Positions 33,680 through 46,083 of a stretch of DNA of 64,000 nucleotides are shown one piece after another; within the stretch, counting starts at the first letter, position 1; each line of letters begins with the position of its first letter. The notes beneath the pieces were generated by a model. It ran no database searches and was not told where the DNA came from. It worked only from the letters and a program-made list of their open reading frames with translations. The stretch covers positions 44,765,037-44,829,036 of the forward strand of contig OX345636.1 in assembly GCA_947044365.1 (NCBI GenBank). Direction: 5' to 3'. The translations under genes and the position numbers were made by a program. This DNA is from Petrosia ficiformis (lineage: Eukaryota > Porifera > Demospongiae > Haplosclerida > Petrosiidae).

Positions 33680-34785
33680 GCCAAATGAGGTCAATACCTA
33701 AAGTTGAGTGATGAACAGAAGGCGAAGATAGCCCAATACGCACTACAAAATGGAAATAGCTCTGGTGTTAGGCATTTCAGTAAGACTCTGAGCATAACAC
33801 TGAATGAAAGTACTAAGAAGAACGCAAGAAACGGATGAGAGCTAGAGAAATAGATCTAAGTGTGAAAAAGTTGCCATCAGCAAAACGAGGTAGACATTTG
33901 CTTTTGGGTGAAAAACTTGACAACGACATTACTGGATCATTACTTTATCGAATGAACTTTGTTAAGAGAAAATGTGGGTCAACTTGTAAAATTGCCGTTA
34001 CCAATTTTGATGAAGTCAAAGAGCAGTTCCTGTTGGATATTCTAGTCACTGTACACATGGAGGAAATACCGTTTGATTTAATCCTTAACTGGGATCAAAC
34101 TGGACTTCATGTTGTACCAGGATCCACATGGACAATGGAAGAAAAAGGATGTAAACGTGTGGAAATAATAGGCATGGACGACAAAAGGCAAATCACAGCA
34201 GTGATTTGTAGTACAATGACAGGCAATCTCCTTCCTTTCCAGTTAATCTATTCTGGAATGACAAAGGCCTGCTTGCCAAAAGTTGCTGAAATTCCATCCG
34301 ATTGGCATGTCACATGTACCAGTAATCACTGGTCAAATGAGGAGAAAATGAAGGAGTATTTGGAATGAATCATTTTACCTTACGTACTCCAGAAACGCAA
34401 GTAACTGAAATTGAGTGATGATCATCCTGCTTTGGCAATATTTGATGTGTTTCAGGGGCAAACAACTGATATGATTTATGAAATACATCTTTATCTTAAA
34501 AATACTTGCAAACTGTACAGATCGACTACAACCTATGGACTTCAGTGTAAACAAGTCTGTAAAAGACTTTTTACATCAGAGATTTATGGAGTGGTACTTG
34601 AGTCAAGTCTTGGTGAAGCTAACTGATAGTGAGAGTGAAGTTGCTATCGACTTCAAGCTTTCAACAATGAAGCCTTTGGGTGCTAGATGGTTAATTGAAT
34701 TGCATGATTATTTGAAGACTAACAATAGTATCATTAAAAATGGATTTAAAGCAGCAGGTATTACCAGTATTCTTATGTCATGATT
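33680..34785 (+). pseudogene. Pogo/CENP-B-type DDE transposase, interrupted
   Basis: Frames in order: a helix-turn-helix region KLSDEQKAKIAQYALQNGNS (about 33695), broken before 33835; a 177-residue frame 33835-34368 with FDLILNWDQTG, holding the first catalytic Asp, and ICSTMTGNLLPFQLIY; a frame from 34411 with ALAIFDVFQGQ, the second Asp; and, in another frame, DRLQPMDFSVNKSVKDFLHQ, the third acidic position of the DDE_1 family. At least three stops or frameshifts separate them. DDE_1 proteins cut and paste DNA at TA sites, in line with the TA flanks. Confidence 0.8.
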
Positions 34786-34904
34786 TTTTTGTCTACTGAT
34801 TCAGTAAAACATAGTTATTAGTTTTAAAAATTTGTTTGTTCAAAAATGAACTGATTAAATAAACAAAAAACATAATTAATAATTAATATAATTTTGCATG
34901 TACC

Positions 34905-35754
34905 TCAGTTAATATATGGTAGAAGTGTCATTGGGAACGTAGTAAACAGTCTCTCTTCAAAGCAACTCAAAAGATGTTGGCGCATGTTTACCTGAATGAA
35001 ATTTACACATACAGGATCAAAATGATGACAAAGTAGTACAGAGGTGGCAATTGCGAAAATACCACAGTCCTTTCCCCCGGTTTGTTTGGAAGATTTAGCC
35101 ACATGAAAACAAGCTATTTCTTCAAACAAATTTTTGAGTACACCAAGTGTGTCGCATCAATTGAGGTACATATGGAATCATACACAACAACTTCATCTTC
35201 TTTAGTAAATACAGTAGAGGCTACTATCCAATTATTCCCCCTGCTGTGTATAATCTGAATTTGTGGTGGCTGCTTAAGGTGTGGCGGGACGTTTGATTGA
35301 AGTATAGTTGAATTCAAACCATTTTCGATTCGAAACTGTTGTTTCAAAACAGTTTGTGCAAAGTTGATATGTAAATCAGATAACGTCTCTCCATTAACAA
35401 TGATATCCTTTTCCATGTTAGAAAGAGAGAAATGATGTGAATTTAGTGTTACCCAGATGCATGTCATACTAGTAGAGCTGGTGCTATCTTGACCTCCTGG
35501 GTTTTGTTCTTCATTGGTATCATCATCAATCTTCACTTTTTTCACAGGAGGCTCTTTGGGTCTTCATAATTTTTCTTATCACAAGATAGCACTTTCTTGA
35601 TCAAAGTTTCAGGCTTTTGGGCAGCCTTTTTGCTTTTTTCGGACATTCCTTTGAAATTTAATCGACATAAAACTTCAAGACCACCTTGTGGCAAATCTGA
35701 AGAATACTGCCTTCCTCCAATTACTTCGCAGAGAATGAATCCACTACGACGCAA
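34905..35754 (-). pseudogene. ULP1/C48-like cysteine peptidase fragments inside the transposon
   Basis: Minus-strand frames cover 35542-35754, 35114-35545 and 34905-35129. The middle piece carries NNWIVAST and VVVYDSICTSID. The last carries KQTGGKDCGIFAIATSVLLC, the Gln-Cys part of the C48 active site. A one-base frameshift lies near 35115-35129. The usual catalytic His before Trp-Ile (HWIVAS in relatives) appears as Asn, which would impair catalysis. Such SUMO-protease-like genes occur in some large DNA transposons; here the gene is antisense to the transposase and converges on it. Confidence 0.65.
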
Positions 35755-36131
35755 AAACAGCTCACAGAAAAAAGAAATTTTCTTGGGAACATGGCCTACG
35801 ATTGTTCAAGTTTTCACTACCGCAACAGCATTACAATCGTACCTATTCGTATCCTCTATACCACAATCCAACATTTCACCTATTGAACTCTCCCAGATCT
35901 CCTTGTACACATGATAGCCTCGAATTACAGTACCAGCAGTGAAATAAATATGCATTTTCATACATGAAAAAACGTGTTGCGTAGACCTTGCACGTGTTCA
36001 ATAGTGGGTGTGGTCAACTGTTCAAGTTATATGTTTGTACGCGAAAGTTGAAATCTGCAAAAATTTCTGCTGCACATTTTTTCCAAAAGACGCGAAAATT
36101 TGAATCCTTTATAATTACTGGTACTACGGTA

Positions 36132-37583
36132 CCTAAATTTAGACTCCATTGCCATGGCAACTATATTCTTTGTAGTCTTTGAAAACTATTACATTTTGTC
36201 AACCACTTCAATAGAAAGGCTATATATATATAAACTTGGACTATAAATACAGTTTATGGTTACAACGTCTATTAAGATTGGAGAAGCAAGGAGTCTAAAT
36301 GTGTTAAACCCCATGTACATGTAAGTGTTGTCTAGCCACTCCTTGGCATTAACTTTGGAGTGAATTTAACATATACATGTACATGTACATGTACATGGAG
36401 GTTATATTTACTATAAAATGGATTGGTTAATTGAATGAGTTGTACTTATAATTAGTGCTTAACTCAATTTATGGCACCTGGTATATTTTACTATTAATAT
36501 CAATGCTTTCTAACATAACATAATTATAACAACTATAATTGTGTCTGAAATTTAGAATGATATTAGCCAAGTAAACAAGTAGTGTGGATTACTTCCCATC
36601 CCATAGAAGCTGTTGTGCACTTAACAACATATGTGACACAAGCAAACACAATGTATATTAATATGTATAGTCCAAACTACTAGTTTTGATCTGTCATAAC
36701 TACTGTTGCTAAACAACTGGATATACCAGTATAATAATTAGCTTATAATATGATTGTGCTAAAAAATAACTAAATTATATGGTTGAAGGTTTCTATACAT
36801 TTGTTGATGGCCGCCTTGTTATTTTATTTTGTAGCATGGAATGTGAGATTAATAAACAGGATATAACAATCTGAAGTATAATTATATTAAATACATGTAT
36901 ATAATTATTAATTTTTCAGACTTATTAAAAATGTGATATCCCTCCTACATTTTACAATGTGTTATGTGCCATCTACACACATTTCTCTATTTCTATATAA
37001 AGTATTGACGGTTACCTATCACTATGATTATAACAAGTGAAACAATGTTTTAACTAAGTTATAAGGATAACAAATTAATAACATGATACGTGGCAAACAA
37101 AACCATCCCTATGACTAAATCAGTTTTGCAGAGTCTTTTTGCAGTAGTAGCAGTTTCTTTGTACATGGTCTTATGTAGATCAGGATTAGAGTAATAATAT
37201 ACATTGTCACTGGTCAACAAGGCCATAATTGTAAGAGGAGTAATGGAGTATATAACAGTCAATACTTTGTACTTCTAGTAAGTAGTGACCACAGGTAGTC
37301 TAACTAGAGTAACTCATTACACTACACTTTTAAGTGTGCAGTGAAATCTAATCGATGTACATGTATTATTAATACACTTTAGGCTTGGAGTCTTTATGCT
37401 TTTACACACATATCTAATTTCATTGATGTTTACTCCTCTGCAGTTTTGCTGCACTTTTAGACTTCTGAATATACTCATGTTTGTAAAATATGCAGAGTAG
37501 TTTTTAAACACACTTCTAGTACTATAATACACAAAAATCCAGTATTATATATACTCCACATGTACTAATGTGTACATAGTACA
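36132..37583 (+). repeat. Upstream block of family gene copy 4, second part
   Basis: It is colinear with 53470-56450, with long deletions: TAGACTCCATTGCCATGGCA, a hairpin remnant at 36303-36370, and TTTTGATCTGTCATAACTAC, a stretch shared with 26600. An antisense open frame is listed separately. Confidence 0.6.
37059..37262 (-). CDS. Candidate antisense exon with hydrophobic C-terminus
   Basis: The minus-strand frame of about 67 codons ends LCKTDLVIGMVLFATYHVIN and LLSL before a stop. The same frame is open in the paralogous flank at 55927-56130. Between the two copies there is a three-base loss and a six-base gain, both in frame, and several substitutions. That pattern would be unusual for unconstrained DNA. 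The product is not recognised; the end could be a membrane helix. The + strand frame over the same bases is interrupted here. Its distance to the promoter of copy 4 is about 320 bp. Confidence 0.25.
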   Translation of the reverse strand: MTVIYSITPLTIMALLTSDNVYYYSNPDLHKTMYKETATTAKRLCKTDLVIGMVLFATYHVINLLSL

Positions 37584-37594
37584 CTATATAAGCT
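37584..37594 (+). promoter_or_regulatory. TATA box of family gene copy 4
   Basis: ACTATATAAGCTGCTAGC lies 84 bp before the ATG, within a stretch of about 90 bp that is nearly identical before copies 5 and 6, including CACCATTCATCTATTTA. Confidence 0.7.
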
Positions 37595-37669
37595 GCTAGC
37601 ATACACCATTCATCTATTTACGAGATAGTCACCATCACTGCTGTTATTTACAAACTCACAACCTATAAG

Positions 37670-38632
37670 ATGATCTGGTTCATTATTTTGTTTATTCCTG
37701 GACTGACTTCTGGAGACACTTGCAGTTGCAGTACACCTAACCAATATGAACTGCTGTGTTGTAATCCTGATAATCTTGGAAATATTGTGAGGATCAATGG
37801 AAATGATAATAGACAAAAATATATTATTTGTCCTTCTACTCTACTTACTCAATGTCAGCTGCTCAGTTCATGTAGCAATGTCCTCGTTCGTAATCTTAAT
37901 GCGTCCTCAGGATATTATGATGTTAATTTGAGTAATGGAAGTGTTATAACTGTCTATTGTGACATGGATGGTAACAATTGTGATGGAGAAGGAGGTTGGA
38001 TAAGAGTAGCACAACTTAACATGAGTGAACCTGGTGCTACCTGTCCTCCTGGACTTACACTACAGAACTATAATAATATTAATCATAGTTTGTGTGGTCG
38101 ATCATCATCAGGTTGTGCTTCAACATTCTTCTCTACATATGGATTGAACTACACTAAGGTGTGTGGAAAAGTAAGAGGATACCAGTTTGGTAGCATAGAT
38201 GCATTTGGAAGTAATAACATTGACTCAACATATGTTGAAGGTATTTCTATAACATATGGTAGTAATCCTCGACAGCACATCTGGACGTATGTAGCAGGAG
38301 AAGATGACTTTGAAGCTGGAGGAGATGATTGTCCTTGTAATACTGGAAGTAGTTCAGATGTACCTTATTTTGTTGGTAATGATTACTACTGTGAATCAGG
38401 AAATGCAGTACATGATTTTCCAAGTAATATCCTGTTTGCTGAGGATATTTTATGGGATGGACAGCAATGTAATGGAATAGAGTCTACCTGTTGTACTACT
38501 CCTAACATGCCATGGTTTCTGAAGACACTCAATGAAGAGACTGATGATGATATTGAGTTGAGAGTGTGTGCTGGTTCATCTCCAACATTAGAAGAAACTC
38601 CACTTGATATAATTGAAATATATATTAAGTAA
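37670..38632 (+). CDS. Secreted cysteine-rich protein with hypervariable loops, copy 4
   Basis: This is a complete single-exon frame of 320 residues, used as reference. Residues 1-15 are a signal peptide (MIWFIILFIPGLTSG). Residues 16-79 are a Cys-rich N-terminal part. Residues 80-110 (SGYYDVNLSNG, VYCDMDG, GGW) match the opening of fibrinogen C-terminal domains. Residues 111-320 follow the CPCN, FVGNDY, CESG, WDGQQCNG, PWFLKTL, IELRVC, IEIYIK pattern rather than a standard fibrinogen fold. Variable segments are about 174-187, 209-219, 225-230, 244-257 and 300-307, flanked by invariant residues. The gene sits in the intron of the Rab gene in the same orientation. No intron is visible in its own frame. 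Confidence 0.9.
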   Translation: MIWFIILFIPGLTSGDTCSCSTPNQYELLCCNPDNLGNIVRINGNDNRQKYIICPSTLLTQCQLLSSCSNVLVRNLNASSGYYDVNLSNGSVITVYCDMDGNNCDGEGGWIRVAQLNMSEPGATCPPGLTLQNYNNINHSLCGRSSSGCASTFFSTYGLNYTKVCGKVRGYQFGSIDAFGSNNIDSTYVEGISITYGSNPRQHIWTYVAGEDDFEAGGDDCPCNTGSSSDVPYFVGNDYYCESGNAVHDFPSNILFAEDILWDGQQCNGIESTCCTTPNMPWFLKTLNEETDDDIELRVCAGSSPTLEETPLDIIEIYIK

Positions 38633-41600
38633 ATAATATTTCATCAAATAATTCAATATCATGAATACATGTGTGATTAGTAGTATTTCCTTATGTACAT
38701 GTAGCTGATACAAAGAAAAATTAATAATTTAGTTATATTTAGTGTAAGTATTTTCTGTTACGCAATTTGTTACCCTCACATTTGTAATATTAGCTTCTCT
38801 TGTTACTTATATCAAGTTATATCATACGTCCATGATAGTAGTACATCTAGGTGTATACAACAGTCAATTTTGTGTGTAGAAAATATCATTATTAAGTGCC
38901 ACACTTTATAATTAGCAAATGGAGATGGATGCATAATGGCATATCTACTTTTAATTGTGTGTTCTATTTTAGTGACTAGTGTAATATTCTTTACTGTTAC
39001 ACAAGTTGTTATCTTCACATTTGTTTGTCTTGTTTATATCAAGTTATATCAAGTGTCCATGATTATAGGAGGTGTATACAATGGGCAATTGTGTGTGTAT
39101 ATATTTGTGCTGCTTGAATAACTAATATAAACGTGCATTGAATATCATTATTGAGTGCCACACCTGGAGTTGGAATGCGTAATGACATATTACCTTAAGC
39201 CTGATTTTAATTGTGTGTACTATTTTAGTGACTAATGTAATAATTGCTAAAAGTAGTACATGCTAAAAAATAAATATTACGTGATCATTTTATTAGGTAT
39301 ATTGGGTGTGGCTAAGAAATTCACTAATGCTAATTCCTAGTGTTTATAAATCACCAAATTAAGTGGACAGTATGCTTAATGTACATGTATATAATTATAA
39401 TTATATTTCCAGTTCCCACATGTACATGTATATTTTTCCCTCATAATCATGTATATAAATTATGTATATTTATAGTTATTTATATGCAAGATCATTAACA
39501 AGCTATAGTATATACATAGTTAAGTCACATTCCACTATGAGTAGTAATAATTAGATTCAGTCAATGGCTCCTAATTATATAGACATTGGGACTATTCATG
39601 TTCACATGTGTAACCTACAATGTATGTTTATGTCACATAGCTGCTACTCATTGTGTGTGCACTTAATGAACCTCTAGTTGTGTTATTCCAAGGGCTTGGT
39701 TAATCAATGGGCAGTGATATGTAATGAATGTGAATAGTTAATGATGGATGATAGTAATACAATACTAATATTTTCTAGTGTAGAATCATATGATACTTCA
39801 AGATGTGTCATTACAATTAAAAGATAGCCCTTTTTTGTATGCCATACCCACTAATTAGTCAAGCCTGAATTATATAATATACACAAGACTTTCTCAATAA
39901 ATGTACATGTACATTCACCCTCCTCACATAATGTACATTGTAGTCATAAAAAGGATGAAGTCTATAAATAGAATGATAGCTGTATATTCCAGTAAAGAGT
40001 AAGTGAAATCATATACACTGTAAAAACAAAATAACTGTTAGCACAGTTACAAGGATTTAACAATTAGTTAGTTGTTCATAATACATACATGTAATACTAT
40101 AGCTACTTTGTACTAATTATGTTCATTTAGTTGAAGTATTATAATTTTAGGATGCTGACTACTCATATTTCATGTCAGAGATTTAGTATAATTTATACTA
40201 AAGTGCATGTAATTGTATCTGGCTATTAACACATAATTTAATTTATACCTTTCTATACTTGGTACACATTATGTCATAGTAACATCATACATGTAGCCAC
40301 AACATCCTCTATGACAATTTACAAGCTAAATTGCTTTTCCTTGCAACTTGCACTAACCAATAAAATGACTGTTGTAATCCTTTACTTTTGTACATTGGTT
40401 GGGACATATACAAAGAATGGCACCTTGAATACTTCGAGAGTTGCATGTCCTCAATCCTAGAGTCCCTTGTCATTAGCGTTTTAATCTATACCATCATTAC
40501 TGACAGCACAATATCTCTACCTTAATTTCTATGGACTCTGAAAAACAAGGCTTGAAGACGTAAGTGTAACTACAGTCTAGAAATGGCCCTGTTGGCAATA
40601 AAAATTATTTTGAATGGGTGTACATGGTTTCATTTTGTTTTTCGTTCTGGGGAGACCTCAAGATGATGTTGGGCCTCTCTATACAACTAAGCAAATTGAA
40701 TTGGTTAAATGTTGGAGTTGCCATGGAGACCACCTACATGATGTAATCATTCTAACATGTGCTATATTAACTTGCTGTGCCAACCATTACATTATTTAGT
40801 TACTATGAGATGTCTCAATCAATTGGGATTATTAACCAGTGATATCCCATAGATCCTTTACAGTTTACAATCTACATCTACTTACATGTACATGTTTATT
40901 GGATCTCCTTGGGTTAATAAATTCCTATCCTGTGTAATGAATCTTTATTTCTAATTAATTATTTAAGAAATTGTATCTGTTGAATAATTATAACAATTTA
41001 TATATCCTCGGATTTTTTTTTACCTGCTATGACTTCTGTCATCAAACAACTGACTACCTAGTATATGGTTGAAAGTTTATGTATCTTTGTTGCTGGCCTC
41101 CTAAAATAAATTTACAGTATTGGGTAGTATCGTCTTCGATATAATTGTCTTTACATCTCCGAAGGATGTGGTAATGAACACCTCCTGATTTTGAGGGTAG
41201 AGCTGAGTATACATGTACATACTCATAGACGAAAAATGGCTGCAACTAGTGGGGATCGAACCTGCAACTTTTCGATCATTACACCAGGCCACTAGTGCAC
41301 CTCATTAGTTAGATACCTCGAATGTCTGTATATATGAGGATTATTAACGAGTAGTGAAATCCCATAGATCTTTCACACTTTATGATCTAGATCTTTATTG
41401 GGCCTCTTTGGGTTGATGAATTCCTTTCCTCTGTAACTAACTATTTCATATGCTAAACTTGGAAACTAATAAAAAATCACACATCCTTCTTCCTCCTTAC
41501 TCTTTTCTCCCTCCGCCTTCTTTTCTCATATTCTCCTCCTTCTCTTCCATCTCCTCATTCTCATATAATCTTACAGAAGTACAAAGCAAAGTAGACTCAA

Positions 41601-42635
41601 AAATAGGTTTGTTAGCACATGTATGTATTCATACACGGACTGATAAATGTGTATATATACTCATATCAACCTTTTCTTCAACCAATTCCATGTCTTTAAT
41701 CAATATTCATTCATGTTCTTGAGCAACAGATGTGAAATAAATCCTTGCTATTTTACTGAAATATTGTGTCTATGAAGTGCAATAAGTACATGGTCTTCAT
41801 GGATGTCAAACTTCATTTGCTTCTTGCACAAAATGGCTATAAAAAGCTAGCATTTAATGTAGGCATTTTCTCAAAACTGATGCCTATAATTATTGTATTG
41901 TGACTCATGCAGCCATGACTAAATACGCTGTATTAAGCCTGTTGTGTATGAGAACATGAAATATGACATATTCAATAAAATGTCACTATACAGTAACAGT
42001 AATTATCTTAGTTCTACTATCAGTATAGTACATAATTACTGTCTCACTACTGTGGTGTTCAATTGACAAGTACGTATACCAATTACTGTCAAAACTACTG
42101 TTGAACTACTGTAGTGTGGAAATGAAACTACTGAGTAATTACTGTACTGTATGGTGAAAATTTATTGACATATACTGTATGACCTTTATCACCTTTAAAA
42201 CCTTGTTAAGTTGCTATTCAGTTGTTTCAGTGTTCAGAAAAACAATTTTTGGTATTCAGGAAGAGCTATCATTTGCTTCATGACCCCAAATTTTGTTTGA
42301 TACTGTACAGATTATGACTTTCATTCAGATAACAATTTGCAGTGGAAGATGAGGGACACCTTTATGCTAATACCAAATAAAAAAATAGTATAACTAATAA
42401 TATCTTGGGCAATTTAGGGAGGTACTGGAAAGTCGTATAGCAAAGTAAAGGAAGTGTCCACTTTGTAATTATAAACATGATGACAAGATGCCAGATTTTG
42501 TGTGGATAGGGAAGTACCTCCTCCTTCCTCCCTCAGTAGGTACTAGGCAGTATTTACTTTTTATTCGAACATTCTTTGATCATACATTTGTATATTTCAA
42601 GTTGGATTATTGCCTCTTCTATCTCTCCCTTGCAG
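38633..42635 (+). repeat. Downstream block of family gene copy 4 and Rab intron
   Basis: Colinear with 28324-30100 and 57503-59340, then with 3180-6020. The VFFTVTQ-type segment occurs twice (about 38745 and 38985), showing a local duplication of about 240 bp. No independent gene is seen. Confidence 0.6.
41095..41310 (-). mobile_element. tRNA-derived SINE
   Basis: In reverse complement it reads the SINE head with GGTTCGATCCCC, a perfect B box, then the body with TTTTTCGTCTATGAGTATG. It is orthologous in position to the copy at 3783-4015, so it predates that block duplication. Confidence 0.65.
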
Positions 42636-42761
42636 CAATGAGTGTTGTTGGTAACAAATCTGATCTTGAAGACAGCAGACAGGTACCTCGTGACGGAGGA
42701 GAAGTGTTTGCTCATACACTTGGTGCAATGTTCACTGAAACTTCAGCATCAGATAATATTG
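42636..42761 (+). CDS. Rab-family GTPase, G4/G5 exon
   Basis: The acceptor CTCCCTTGCAG is followed by AMSVVGNKSDLEDSRQVPRD and ends FTETSASDNIG before the donor GTACTC. NKSD is the guanine-specificity (G4) motif and ETSA the G5 motif of Rab/Ras GTPases. The exon is 126 bp, phase 1 at both ends, and joins in frame to the exon at 44269. Normally a hydrophobic Ile precedes the Ala/Met of this strand, consistent with an unseen small upstream exon. A truncated copy lies at 6022-6080. Confidence 0.85.
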
Positions 42762-44268
42762 GTACTCAAGTCATGATACATATTTACATACACATGTACA
42801 TGTACATATACATGTATTGTATTGCCGGAGGGATAAATCATTGTTAGATCTTTTGCTCATGATACATTGTATATGGAGAAACAACTGTGTATAGAGAAAA
42901 AAAGTATCCTTATGATTGCTTTATGGTGTCCAGCATTCAGTAATCATGGCTGACTTTATCATGCCTGAAACACATCAGCCTATTATAGTTATTATTTTGA
43001 TTATCTACTCTCTTTACCTTTTAAAGAATCTTGTAGAACTTTAGGAATATATTTCAGGTAGAATAGTTAGCTAGTAGTTCCAGTTTCTAATTCTACATTG
43101 TATGTAAGCTACAAGCAGCTTGAGTTCAAGCACGCGTTCTATTATGTGCCACGCCCATTAATTGACCGAGCCCCCGGGAATGACGCAACTTCCTTAACTA
43201 CTTATACAACGCATACTCATATATACAAACATACATCGAACCCGTGGGAAAGCAGGCCCTACGGGCCATAAAAAAAGTATCCTTATGATTGTTTTGTGGC
43301 ATAATCATGGCTAGTTTTTTAAGCCTACAACACAGTAACTTATTATCCAGTCTTCTTACTTTTTAAAGTGCTTGTAGAACTTTAGGAACATATTTCAGGT
43401 AGATCAGCTATTAGTTCCAGTTTGTACATAACCTAGTAGCTTTCTTCCTGCTGGTGTGTAGAGCTTGAATGCACTTTCTATTATGTGTCACACACATTAA
43501 TATAGTGACACCCAGAATGACAACTCCCCTAACAAAATATATGTGATCATGACACAAGTATAGATTTAACCTTGTGGAAATTAATCAAAGAAATGCCATA
43601 CAATACCATACACTACATGTAGTATATTAACATTACAGCTTTGTTTACACAGTAAAGTAAATAGTACTACTGTTGATGACCTCTTAACACATAGTTAGAT
43701 TATTGCCTCATTAATCATAGTACATTTTTACAACTGACAACAGTAATGTATCACCATAACAATGATGACAGTATAGTGAAGTGTAATATACATGTATGTG
43801 ACTACATGTACATGCATACTGTGTTGTATTGTACAATAGTATTATCAACAGTACTACTTACTATCACTGAATTGTTGTCCATTACTATACATCAGACATG
43901 GGGCAAGCATTTACTGAAGTGTTTGAAGCACAATTTTAAGCACTTGTAAAAGGGCTTAAGTACAAGCACATGCTTTTATGAAAAAAAGTGCTTAATCGAA
44001 ATTATTAAGTTAAATTAATTAACTGTGTGCTACAAAGCATTTTTCTCTTTATCTTATTTTCACAGTGTCTTTTATATATAAATACATGTAGTAGCTTCTG
44101 CAAGCTTTCTTCGTAATTGTGTGTGTGGGAGAGAGACAGAGATTTTAGAGAGTGAATCTATAATAATAATTATTATACAGTATGTCTGTTAAGAAAGTTG
44201 TATCTCATTCTGGGTGCTCAGTAAATCAATGGTTGTGGTGTGTAAATTATCTCTCTCTCTCTCTGTAG
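42762..44268 (+). repeat. Rab intron
   Basis: It contains two diverged copies of a repeat (about 42900-43290 and 43290-43570) with ATCATGGCT, GTAGAACTTTAGGA and ACGGGCCATAAAA words, related to repeats near 23690-23880. A CT microsatellite at about 44250-44265 runs into the acceptor and may serve as its polypyrimidine tract. Confidence 0.55.
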
Positions 44269-44448
44269 GAGTTAAGGAAGCGTTTCTAAAAGTTGGTCAA
44301 GGAGTGATAGAGTTATATCACAATCATCTACTGACCTCAACCTCAGTGAGTAGTTCATTTAGTCCATTCAGTGGTACTGTCTCTCCTTCTCCGCCTACGA
44401 GAGATAACGGAGTCAATCATGTCTATGTTTATCAAACACATTCCATAG
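44269..44448 (+). CDS. Rab-family GTPase, alpha-5 helix and hypervariable tail exon
   Basis: After a CT-rich tract and CTGTAG the frame reads GVKEAFLKVGQGVIELYHNH, corresponding to the last helix of Rab G domains. A Ser/Pro/Thr-rich linker follows (SSFSPFSGTVSPSPPTRDN), then YVYQTHSIG to the donor GTAAGA. The exon is 180 bp, phase 1 at both ends. The linker belongs to the C-terminal hypervariable region that helps place Rabs on particular membranes. Confidence 0.85.
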
Positions 44449-46083
44449 GTAAGAAGGAATTCTAACATGTGGAAGTAAGACTAATTTCTATGTAATAATG
44501 AATGTAGATTTCAAAGTTTTGAATATTCAAAATAGAACAGTAATTTGTTGGTGTTGCATTGCTTGAATCTTCAACTTCAAAACTTACTTAGTGCTTTATA
44601 ATGAGTACTATTTACTGTCTAAGTACTGTACTATGTTCTGTCCTCTGTTTCCATTGGGATTTAGAGTTGTTAGATTTAAAAAATGGACGCAATGTTTCCC
44701 AAACACACATGCATATAATTAAGAAGGAAGTTAATTCATTCTTCTACCTTACATGTGTGGTTTAATAACCATTCTTAATTCCACATACCAGTGATACAAT
44801 ATGAAATAGAAGCTTCCATGCACAGCTTTGGCAATTACATGTATATAAACTCCTGTTAGTATTAATTAACTAGCCACATATTTTTAATCCATCATTGTCA
44901 ATCTACAATATTATAACTGCATATTGCATATCTTTTTAAAAAAAAAAAAGATTGCAAATTGTGTAGCAATAGTAACATGTGCCTTCTCTAGTTGTTATTT
45001 GACAATGGATTAGAAAGTCACTCACTTTGGAAATAATCTAATGCTTACCTTTATGTTTACTATGCAGCCATTTTGATACAGTTACTGATAGTCTCATCCC
45101 CAGCTGCCCCCGGTCTTAACAACCTAATGGTCATCAGGGAATATTAGTCCATTTTCTTGGCATTAGTGAATGACTGAATGTACATGTATATGTCATCTAT
45201 CATGGAATGTTTATTTAATAATAATAATGGCAGCCCTGTGTGCTATGTGCTAGCAATAATGTAGCTCTTAAGTTTTCAACATCTGACAGTTATATAAGTT
45301 TGAGAACATGGAGATCATCCATTTTTTCAATTATTGTTCAATATTCATCTTGGTGTGAAATTCATAACATCAAAAATTAGTAATTCGTAGAAATGATCGT
45401 TCTATAAATAAAAAAAACTACACCCAACCTAATAATGATAAACCTTAGAATAATTTTATGTAATCCTGATGAGCAAATTCACAGTTTCTGCATTATTCAT
45501 AGTCTCATCCCCAGCCACCCACACTTGTAATGAGTGACAAATCTCAGTTTTAAATATCATTGCGAATCATTGTTACATCATAAAAACATTAATTGTTTAA
45601 ATCTATAATCTCTAAGTCTACACCTTTCTGAAGTGAAGATTTTTCCAACAATGCTGAAGCTATGCACGTGCCTATATACATGTATATGTAATTATGTATA
45701 ATATAATTATATATATAATTATATATATATATATAGTATATATATATATATATATATGCATCACTGCATGTGATGATAGTAATCTCTATTTGCACCTGCA
45801 AATGTATAAAATATGAGATGTTGATTGACTTAGTTTGAATAGACTTATAAGTATTTAAGTACTTGCAATTTAAGTACTTGCAAGTACTGAACTAAAGACT
45901 TAAGTACAAGTACAAGTACTCATGTATGTGTACTTATTGTACTTATGTACAAATACAGTGTATATGTACCAATGTACTTGGGCACATGCCTGATATGTAG
46001 TATATACATCATTTGATGCCTTTGCAGTTTAACCACTCATAATCTACTGTTATAACATGTCTGATGTAGATGAGATCTGCATG
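44449..46083 (+). other. Rab intron, no gene recognised
   Basis: AT-rich. It contains AGTCTCATCCCCAGC twice (about 45088 and 45500), an AT microsatellite at 45700-45757, and a run of AAGTACTTG words at 45850-45960. Confidence 0.5.
45703..45757. repeat. AT microsatellite
   Basis: Nearly uninterrupted TATATA tracts within the Rab intron. Confidence 0.85.

Larger units (their letters stand above)
33407..36129 (+). mobile_element. Pogo-like DNA transposon, 2.7 kb, with TA target duplication
   Basis: The left end CCGTAGTTCCAG and right end CTGGTACTACGG are inverted repeats flanked by TA. Paralogous blocks without the insertion read TTTATATACCTAAATTTAG at 53460, which fits insertion at that TA. 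The + strand carries pieces of a DDE transposase and the minus strand pieces of a ULP1-like peptidase. Both are interrupted, so this copy is probably inactive, though recent enough for clear ends. Confidence 0.85.

Noticed and set aside
42416..42475. P-loop exon of the Rab gene (GGTGKS)
   Set aside because: It would come after, not before, the switch and APMYY exon. The flanking residues do not resemble a Rab N-terminus and a stop follows. The copy at 5918 does no better.
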